DNA from: Zhongshania sp.
Lineage (GTDB): Bacteria; Pseudomonadota; Gammaproteobacteria; Pseudomonadales; Spongiibacteraceae
Direction: 5' to 3'
DNA length: 45,869 bases
Assembly (NCBI GenBank): GCA_018066965.1
Contig: JAGPVP010000034.1
Coordinates: 1 to 45,869 of the forward strand
Made by a program: the position numbers and the translations under genes. The notes beneath the pieces were generated by a model that saw nothing but the letters and a program-made list of their open reading frames with translations, was not told the origin of the DNA and made no database searches. Shown here piece by piece: positions 7,501 through 13,113 of the stretch; positions within the stretch are counted from its first letter, which is position 1, and each line of letters begins with the position of its first letter.

Positions 7501-8633
7501 TGAATGGCAAGCTCGACCGCAACGCCCTACCCGCACCAAGTTGGCAGTATACGCATGACTATGTGGCTCCGCGCACAGATTTAGAAGCCACGCTGGCTGT
7601 CTTATGGTGTGAGGTGTTTGAACTAGATCGGGTTGGCATTCACGATAGCTTTTTTGATCTTGGCGGAGATTCACTCACCGCCGCCAGAATGGTGTCACGC
7701 CTGCGTGAATTAATGAAACGTGATATTCCCTTAGCCGCAATATTCGAGGCCAATACTATTGCCGAGCTTAGTGAACAGCTCGAGCACCAACAAACATTCG
7801 ATCCGCTCGGCATGATGTTGCCGCTAAAATCTACTGGCACCACCGCGCCGCTGTTCTGCATTCACCCAGTTATTGGCTTAAGCTGGGCCTATAGCGGTTT
7901 AACGCGTTATATAAGCACTGAGCAGAATTTATACGGTGTGCAGGCTAGAGGTTTAGCGACAGAATACCAACACAGCCATGCCGGTAATCTTCCACAAAGT
8001 ATTGGCGAAATGGCGAGTGAATATATTGACCATATCCGTCGTGTTCAACCCGCTGGGCCATATAAATTACTGGGGTGGTCACTAGGTGGATTATTAGCCC
8101 ATGAGATTGCTAGGCGATTAGAGGCCGACGGCGAAGACATCAGCTACCTTGCAGTGCTAGATGCCTACCCGTACGTTCAAGAAGCGCAGGTCGCGAATGA
8201 AGCGCAGCTAGTAAAAAGCGCGCTAACATTTATGGGATTATCTGCAGACTCGCTTCCCAAAGGCTCTGAGAACATGGCGGAACTAACGTCCTTGCTGTGC
8301 CAAGAATACGATATTTACAACCTGCCCTTTGTGAAAGAAATGCAGCAAAGCAACAGTAATATCATTGAGAGCGTTCGCCAAATTATTGAGAATAATCTAA
8401 TTATTTCTCGTAATTTTATCCCCGGAAACATTAAGGCCGATATGCTTTTTATTGCCGCGACCCAAACCGCCGAAGCCGATGTGGGTGACGTGCTACAAAA
8501 CAATGCCGAGGTATGGCGCAATCACGTAGGGCGGCTCAATGTTCACAGCGTGAATTGCCATCATCAAGAGATGTTTGATGCCGACGCATTAGCGCAAATT
8601 GGCCCATTAATCGCTAAAACACTTAGGGTCTAA
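4530..8633 (+). CDS. Single-module NRPS, EntF-like C-A-PCP-TE, predicted glycine
   Basis: 1367-aa nonribosomal peptide synthetase with one complete module. The condensation domain (about 55-480) opens with LPLAQSQRGLWFGEKIG and carries HHVVLDG with His187 and Asp191; it resembles the EntF condensation domain. In the adenylation domain (about 505-1000) YTSGSTGRPKG starts at Tyr658, with NLYGPTETT, YKTGDLARW and NGKLDRN. Specificity positions D704, I705, L708, Q747, L770, G772, L794, I802, W803 and K994 give DILQLGLIWK, the published glycine code. The carrier domain has Ser1048 in LGGDSLT. The C-terminal thioesterase has GWSLGG (Ser1184), Asp1211 and His1345. EntF (1293 aa) loads serine and cyclises through its side chain; glycine has no such group, so release should be by hydrolysis or transfer. 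There are no dihydroxybenzoate genes nearby, so the acyl donor for the condensation domain is unidentified. The downstream PPTase should activate Ser1048. Confidence 0.93.
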   Translation: MSQMTESIAAKSRPKASQLADNDRYLAIDVQTYKESKIKLAPLTVKPIVSPDTQFLPLAQSQRGLWFGEKIGPKDAIYNIAEYCEILGDIDPDIFIAALKQITQEAETTRVELHDTEDGPKQIILDSYKGEFPFVDMSDEVEPRAAAEAWMMNELSAPMDLACDPLWFCALFKINDACFLWYQRSHHVVLDGFGAGIISRRCADIYNALLEGRDIGPSPFLPLRDQLQQEANYRQSSRYERDRSYWLAQLQSLPDPVSLTRHNAIRAGGLRRSTARLSQHSSRTLRQFGKDAGASLPQVLIGLFAAYIYRMTGADDLVFGMPVTARANRDMRSIPSMMANAVSIRLAMQPDLNLTSLIAQVSKVVRQSLRHQQFRYEDLRRELGLLGQGQQISWVGVNIEPFDYDLKFGGHQCLAQNVCNGTVEDLTVFIYDRGDDEGLRIDLDANPALYTQFDLDVHRDRFVRLINAVLAEPNSAIGELNLLSQTEKHQLLDEWNRTDQALPNTNFPALFDAQANKTPAAIALCSGDTSINYQSLQRSVNELTQRLIANNVGVGSLVAIALPRNELMPIALLAIMKTGAAYLPLDPAAPAERVAMILDEGKPTLIISSTEISTKLFSNTSAILNLDTAELNNSDSIPASQANINATIDGDTSAYVIYTSGSTGRPKGVEISHAGLLNFLLAMQDELQIQPSDKLLALTTVAFDIAALELYLPLIVGAQVVIASREIAKDPSALAQLISTQNISVMQATPSHWQALLTDHAEHLHNVRPLVGGEALPAQLAHKMRKLGHPIINLYGPTETTIWSTIMRLDGDNLDSPPIGRPIKNTQVYVLDQAMQPVPLAAIGELYIGGAGVAKGYLHRPELTAERFIPNPFGSGRLYKTGDLARWRSDGVLEYLGRNDFQIKIRGFRIEAEDVEANIQHCDGVSQAVVTLREDPRGEKKLVAYLIPSILENGESVELDTAVLRKRLEQTLPDYMIPSVFICVDAFPTNVNGKLDRNALPAPSWQYTHDYVAPRTDLEATLAVLWCEVFELDRVGIHDSFFDLGGDSLTAARMVSRLRELMKRDIPLAAIFEANTIAELSEQLEHQQTFDPLGMMLPLKSTGTTAPLFCIHPVIGLSWAYSGLTRYISTEQNLYGVQARGLATEYQHSHAGNLPQSIGEMASEYIDHIRRVQPAGPYKLLGWSLGGLLAHEIARRLEADGEDISYLAVLDAYPYVQEAQVANEAQLVKSALTFMGLSADSLPKGSENMAELTSLLCQEYDIYNLPFVKEMQQSNSNIIESVRQIIENNLIISRNFIPGNIKADMLFIAATQTAEADVGDVLQNNAEVWRNHVGRLNVHSVNCHHQEMFDADALAQIGPLIAKTLRV

Positions 8634-8681
8634 TGTGTTCATTTCAGTCCCGCTGCTGCGCGACGACTAAATAGGTTAGCA

Positions 8682-10028
8682 ATGAATATCACAATATTTA
8701 GCATTGGCACCCAAGGTGATGTGCGCCCCTTTATTGCCCTTGGCTTGGGTTTGCAAGCCGCTGGGCACAAGGTATGCATTGCCAGTGGCAAAACCTGCGA
8801 AGCACTGGTGGTAAGTCACGGCCTTGCCTATTCACCACTAACTGCGGATTTTCTGGAAGTAATGGCAAAAGATCCCCGCGCACTTCAGCGCGGGCTAAAT
8901 CCATTAGCATTAATGAATACCGCGCGCCGTCACCTTAAAGATATGTCGCAACATTGGGCCACCGAAGGCATCGCCGCGGCCCAAGGCGCCGACCTATTAT
9001 TAGGCAACGGAATGATGGCTGTGCTGGCGAACTCCCTTGGTGAAGCACTAAATATTCCCATGGTAGAAACACATTTACAGCCGGTCACACCCTGCCCCGA
9101 TATTCCGCCAATGATGCTAGCCCCGCCGGCAAAGCCTCGTAACGGTCTTATCAATGAAATGCTTTACCATGTATTACGCGGAATCACTTGGCGTATGCTT
9201 AGCGCCGCTTACGGGCCAGTACGCAAATCCCTAAACTTACCGCCATTGCCATGGTATGGGCCGTACTATCGCCAAAAAAAGCAAGATCGCAGAATTTTAT
9301 ACGGCTATAGCCCTGCGCTGCTTGCACCTTCAAAAAGTTGGCCCACCGGCGTGCAGGTCACAGGAAACTGGTTTTTAAATGGTGAATCACATTGGCAGCC
9401 TTCTACGGCTTTAGCGTTGTTTTTAGCACGTGGTGATAAACCTATCTATATTGGTTTTGGAAGCATGTTAAGCGATGACACCGACAATCTCAGCGCCATT
9501 ATTTACGAAGCCTTAGCGCTCAGCGGTCGTCGTGCTGTCATCGCCACTGGCTGGGGCGGCCTTGCGGCGCAGGCTCAAAACAACCCCAATATCTTTGTTA
9601 TAGACGCAGCACCGCACGACTGGCTATTTCCGCAAGTCGCGTTGGCGGTACACCATGGCGGCGCGGGAACCACCGCTGCCACTATTCGTGCGGGTATTCC
9701 CTCGGTTGTGGTGCCCTTCTTTGGCGACCAGCCTTTTTGGGCCTGGCGGTTAGAACAAAGCGGCGTTGCACCTAAACATCTTATACGTAAAACATTGTCG
9801 GCAGAGCCGTTGGCAAAAGCTATTGCAGACGCCAGTACAGGCAAAATGCGCATCGCCGCTGCAGAGCTAGCTCAACACGTAGCCAAGGAAGACGGCGTTA
9901 AAACAGCAATAACGCTGCTTGAGCAATGGGGATTACTTAATAAGGGCCCAGCGCAAAATTACAAAAGCGAAACCGCTATAAATACATCCCATAAAAGTCC
10001 AAGCCCCTCAGCAGTAACCCCTAGTTAA
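8682..10028 (+). CDS. GT1 glycosyltransferase (sterol/lipid glucosyltransferase-like)
   Basis: 448-aa cytosolic or membrane-associated glycosyltransferase with the GT-B fold of family 1. The N-terminal acceptor domain starts IGTQGDVRPFIALG, a hallmark of sterol- and lipid-type UDP-sugar transferases. The C-terminal donor domain has VHHGGAGTT (His324, Gly326, Gly327) and PFFGDQPFWA (Asp349, Gln350), which contact the nucleotide sugar. There is no signal peptide. The tail after about residue 425 is polar and Ser/Pro-rich and probably unstructured. The gene starts 48 bases after the NRPS stop, behind AGG, and is followed at once by the PPTase gene, so the three form an operon. The natural inference is that it glycosylates the NRPS product or a lipid carrying it; donor sugar and acceptor cannot be read from the sequence. 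Confidence 0.85.
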   Translation: MNITIFSIGTQGDVRPFIALGLGLQAAGHKVCIASGKTCEALVVSHGLAYSPLTADFLEVMAKDPRALQRGLNPLALMNTARRHLKDMSQHWATEGIAAAQGADLLLGNGMMAVLANSLGEALNIPMVETHLQPVTPCPDIPPMMLAPPAKPRNGLINEMLYHVLRGITWRMLSAAYGPVRKSLNLPPLPWYGPYYRQKKQDRRILYGYSPALLAPSKSWPTGVQVTGNWFLNGESHWQPSTALALFLARGDKPIYIGFGSMLSDDTDNLSAIIYEALALSGRRAVIATGWGGLAAQAQNNPNIFVIDAAPHDWLFPQVALAVHHGGAGTTAATIRAGIPSVVVPFFGDQPFWAWRLEQSGVAPKHLIRKTLSAEPLAKAIADASTGKMRIAAAELAQHVAKEDGVKTAITLLEQWGLLNKGPAQNYKSETAINTSHKSPSPSAVTPS

Positions 10029-10048
10029 ATGCGGCTTTGCTAAGTGTG

Positions 10049-10765
10049 ATGTCGGCATTTTCCCAATTTATTACAAGGGTAGACAATCTTTCGCTCCGCG
10101 CCTTTAGTGGCGTGGGCATACATTGTCGCTTTGACGAGACCCGCTATTCTGAGTTACTTTTTCCCGCTTACGAAATAGAACTTCCTGCTGTACTAGCTGC
10201 TGCAAGCAATACTCGTAAAGCCGAATTTCTCGCCGGCCGTGTTGCAGCCAAATATGCTTTAACTGAGTTGGGTTTGATGCCTGACACTATCGGCATCGGC
10301 AAGCATCGCAATCCGCTGTGGCCCCATTCGGTACTGGGTTCAATCAGTCACCATCGCGGTAATGTCTTTTGTTTAATGATGCGTCGCCCCGTCACCGGTG
10401 TACTGAATATTGCGCTTGGCATTGACGTCGAATCAATGATGTCGCTTGATGATGCTATGAGGCTCGGCGCTAGTGTTTGTTCAGCTGACGAGCGCAGGCT
10501 AGCAGCCCAACATTTCTCTGACCAAACCTTAAGTCTAACGCTCATATTTTCTGCTAAGGAAGCTTTATTTAAAGCACTTTACCCGCTTATCGGCAGTTAT
10601 TTTGATTTTCTCGATGTGCGAGTATCGGGAATTAATATTCCACGCAAGGAGCTACAACTGACCTTAAATCGGGATCTATCTTCATGTCTATTAAGGGGGC
10701 AAACTATGACTGCACATTGGCGAGAAACGCCTAAATCGGTAATGACTTGGGTGCATCCGAACTAA
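10049..10765 (+). CDS. 4'-Phosphopantetheinyl transferase, EntD type
   Basis: 238-aa enzyme that transfers the phosphopantetheine arm of coenzyme A to a serine of carrier domains. Family motifs are present: GSISHH, GIDVES with the metal-binding Asp126 and Glu128, and FSAKEALFKALYP with Lys170 and Glu171. The length suits the EntD group rather than AcpS. The first plausible start is ATG at 10049, twenty bases after the glycosyltransferase stop; a TTG twelve bases earlier is possible but less likely. Its position at the end of the NRPS-glycosyltransferase operon makes NRPS Ser1048 the likely substrate, so the locus carries its own activation enzyme. Confidence 0.9.
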   Translation: MSAFSQFITRVDNLSLRAFSGVGIHCRFDETRYSELLFPAYEIELPAVLAAASNTRKAEFLAGRVAAKYALTELGLMPDTIGIGKHRNPLWPHSVLGSISHHRGNVFCLMMRRPVTGVLNIALGIDVESMMSLDDAMRLGASVCSADERRLAAQHFSDQTLSLTLIFSAKEALFKALYPLIGSYFDFLDVRVSGINIPRKELQLTLNRDLSSCLLRGQTMTAHWRETPKSVMTWVHPN

Positions 10766-10918
10766 GCTTTAATGCATAAACTCAAAGAATCCTATCGATT
10801 TGTCGTCACACAGTTAATCTCTTTGCGTTGCTGAATATCACAAATCACTTTTCTACCCGCCTTAAAGCGCTTACCCTCATGCTTAAGGAAAAGCCATCCT
10901 TCTAACGTGGGATTAACT

Positions 10919-11839
10919 ATGCATGACCACCATCATCACCACAGCGCCTCGGAACGAATCGGCTGGGCTTTTGCGCTGAATTTTTGCTTTACCATTATCG
11001 AATTCATTGGCGGTTGGTTGACCAACAGCACTGCGATTATGGCTGACGCGGTTCATGACCTTGGCGACTGCCTGGCGATTGGCATGGCATGGTGGCTAAA
11101 TAAATTGGGCGCCAAAGAAGCAGATGCCCGCTTCAGCTATGGATTTAGTCGCTTTTCACTATTAGGCGCTTTAATCAATGGTGTGATTTTGGTTATCGGT
11201 TCGGCATGGGTTCTTAGCGAAGCCATTCCTCGCCTAGCAGATCCACAGATGCCGGACGCGACCGGCATGCTGGGCTTGGCAATACTAGGTGTAGCGGTTA
11301 ACGGTTATGCCGCGTTTAAGCTCAGTGACGGCAAAACCCTTAATGAGCGTATGCTGAACTGGCACTTACTTGAGGATGTTTTGGGCTGGGTCGCGATTCT
11401 ATTAGTGTCGATTGTTTTAATGTTTGTGGAGCTACCCATACTCGACCCACTTTTATCGGTGGGTTTTACACTATTTATTTTGTTTAACGTGGTCAAAAAT
11501 CTTAAGGAAACGCTGCGCCTATTTTTACAAGCGACCCCTGACCATGCACTGCGCGAAGAGCTTAAGGAAAAGCTATCGGCTATTGATCATGTCAGCGATA
11601 TTCATCATCTTCATTTATGGTCACTCGACGGCGAGCAGCATGTGCTCACCGCGCATCTGCTATTAAAGCAAGACTATGCGCAAGCAGAATTAGTTCGCTT
11701 AAAATCGATTATTGCCGAGACCATGCAAAACTATCCCCTGAGCCATACGACAATAGAATTTGAATTTCCAGATGAGTCCTGTCGCGATGACGCGGCCTCC
11801 AGCAACTCAAGTAGTGTGACGCCACACCACCACCATTGA
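10919..11839 (+). CDS. Cation diffusion facilitator (Zn/Co/Cd exporter, CzcD/ZitB-like)
   Basis: 306-aa inner-membrane cation/proton antiporter of the CDF family. It has six predicted membrane segments, with the metal-site residues in TM2 (ADAVHDLGD) and in TM5 (HLLEDVLGWVAIL), and a C-terminal cytosolic domain that includes DHVSDIHHLHLWSLDGEQHVLTAHL. Both ends are His-rich: a HDHHHHH run at the N-terminus and HHHH at the last residues, probably metal-sensing or buffering tails. The ATG at 10919 is chosen because GGGA lies at a proper distance; a GTG twelve bases upstream is an alternative. It stands between the NRPS operon and the copper genes. Zinc is the most frequent substrate of this subgroup; the metal here is inferred. 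Confidence 0.9.
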   Translation: MHDHHHHHSASERIGWAFALNFCFTIIEFIGGWLTNSTAIMADAVHDLGDCLAIGMAWWLNKLGAKEADARFSYGFSRFSLLGALINGVILVIGSAWVLSEAIPRLADPQMPDATGMLGLAILGVAVNGYAAFKLSDGKTLNERMLNWHLLEDVLGWVAILLVSIVLMFVELPILDPLLSVGFTLFILFNVVKNLKETLRLFLQATPDHALREELKEKLSAIDHVSDIHHLHLWSLDGEQHVLTAHLLLKQDYAQAELVRLKSIIAETMQNYPLSHTTIEFEFPDESCRDDAASSNSSSVTPHHHH

Positions 11840-11933
11840 TTTATTAAGCGCCATTCAGCATGCCGATTCTATTTCAGCTGCCGCTAAACATACTAGCATC
11901 AGCTATAAAACCGCCATGTTAATGAGTGAGTAA
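11820..11933 (+). pseudogene. Truncated ModE-like helix-turn-helix fragment
   Basis: After a TGA at 11817-11819 a 37-codon frame runs to a TAA at 11931-11933. Its centre reads IDLLSAIQHADSISAAAKHT followed by SISYKTAML, closely matching the N-terminal winged-helix domain of the molybdate regulator ModE (pattern LLxAIxxxGSISAAAxxxGxSYKxAW). There is no ATG or GTG at the front, the frame overlaps the CDF gene end by 20 bases, and nothing of the molybdate-binding domains follows. It is therefore a relic, not a working gene. It faces the orphan modA gene, as if a modE-modA unit had been rearranged and eroded. Confidence 0.6.
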
Positions 11934-11941
11934 CTAAATAT

Positions 11942-12700
11942 TTATTCTAGGATTTGATATCCATAAGATAGGATGATTTTCTGCGCTTTAACGCCTTTTA
12001 AAAACGCCATAAACTCTTTCGCGGCGGTATTATCTTCTGCCTTCTTGAGTAAAACCGCATCTTGCTTTATGGCGCGGTAAAGATTTGTGGGTACTCGCCA
12101 GGCTGAGCCACTGCTAATCTGGCCATCTTTCATAATTTGTGACAAGGCTACAAAGCCCATATCTGCATTGCCGGTACTAACAAACTGGTAGGTTTGGGCA
12201 ATATTCTCGCCTGTCACTAATGAATTACGTATTGATTCTTCTAAGTTTAAATGCCGTAACACGTCCATCGCAGCAACGCCGTAAGGTGCGAGCATGGGGT
12301 TGGCAATCGCTAACTTATTAAATTTTCCGGTTCTTAATATATTGCTCTGTGCATCGATCAAATTGGGATTTGGCGACCACAGCGCCAAGGTGCCCACCGC
12401 ATACGTCATTTGGCTTCCTGCAACTACAAATCCCGCTTTATCTAACGCGCTTGGCTTAGTTTGATCTGCTGACAGGAATATTTGGAACGGCGCGCCGTGG
12501 CTTATCTGAGCGAAAAATTTACCAGAAGAACCAAAAGACAAATTCAAGGTATGGCCAGAGGTTTTCTCAAACTCGGCACTAATTTGACGCATTGGTGCAG
12601 TGAAGTTTGAGGCCACTGCAACGTTTAGCTGCTCCGCAAAACTTAGTTGAGCCATACATAAAAAGAACAAGCTAGGGATGAGTCGACGATAAAAAATCAT
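11942..12700 (-). CDS. modA: Molybdate-type ABC transporter substrate-binding protein ModA
   Basis: 252-aa periplasmic oxyanion-binding protein. A signal peptide (LIPSLFFLCMAQLSFA) precedes the mature start EQLNVAVASNFTAPM, and the family features LSFGSSGKFFAQISHGAPFQIFLSAD, IANPMLAPYGVAAMDVL and GNADMGFVALSQI follow in order. ModA normally delivers molybdate or tungstate to the ModBC permease, but no modB or modC is present; the downstream side holds only the ModE-like relic. It must therefore work with a permease encoded elsewhere, or is left over from a disrupted operon. The ATG at 12700 is preferred because it places the signal peptide at the very N-terminus; a GTG at 12721 would add seven residues. 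Confidence 0.85.
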   Translation of the reverse strand: MIFYRRLIPSLFFLCMAQLSFAEQLNVAVASNFTAPMRQISAEFEKTSGHTLNLSFGSSGKFFAQISHGAPFQIFLSADQTKPSALDKAGFVVAGSQMTYAVGTLALWSPNPNLIDAQSNILRTGKFNKLAIANPMLAPYGVAAMDVLRHLNLEESIRNSLVTGENIAQTYQFVSTGNADMGFVALSQIMKDGQISSGSAWRVPTNLYRAIKQDAVLLKKAEDNTAAKEFMAFLKGVKAQKIILSYGYQILE

Positions 12701-13042
12701 AGTTATATTTGCATAGACCACTTAATGTAAAAGAAATTATTCGCCTGACTTGCACAGACCTTTATGTCGTGGAGTATACAAAAATGTTTTCAATACCTAA
12801 CACGAGCTCTTCATACTACACGAGCTAGCCGGTTTATTTATCTACTTACCACCTTAATCAACACCTCACCTAGTCTGCGGTGGAATTTTAAGGCGAGCTG
12901 CCACTAATCTGCAATCGTTTCAATCCCGCCTTAGAAGCCCCAAATGGCACTAAATTCGGCTAACAGTCATTACCTGCCTAGCCAAATTAGTTATACCTTT
13001 TAATGAAATGAGTTCCGGTGTGTTAATAGATTTAGCAAATGC
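12701..13042. other. Divergent intergenic region between modA and copA
   Basis: About 340 bases without a gene, containing the start regions of two divergent units. I found no clear ModE box and no terminator. The only recognisable element is the CueR-type promoter immediately to its right. Confidence 0.5.
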
Positions 13043-13073
13043 TTGACCCTCCCCCCGTTGGAGACATTATCTT
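13043..13073 (+). promoter_or_regulatory. CueR-type copper-responsive promoter of copA
   Basis: A -35 box TTGACC (13043-13048) and a -10 box TATCTT (13068-13073) are separated by exactly 19 bases, the over-long spacing typical of MerR-family activated promoters. The spacer holds the imperfect dyad CCCTCC...GGAG seen in CueR operators of copA genes. It lies 41 bases before the copA ATG, and cueR itself is in the same cluster. Confidence 0.85.
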
Positions 13074-13113
13074 TAGATCCATAAGGTGAATACAAACCTG
13101 TGGAGAAGAATTT

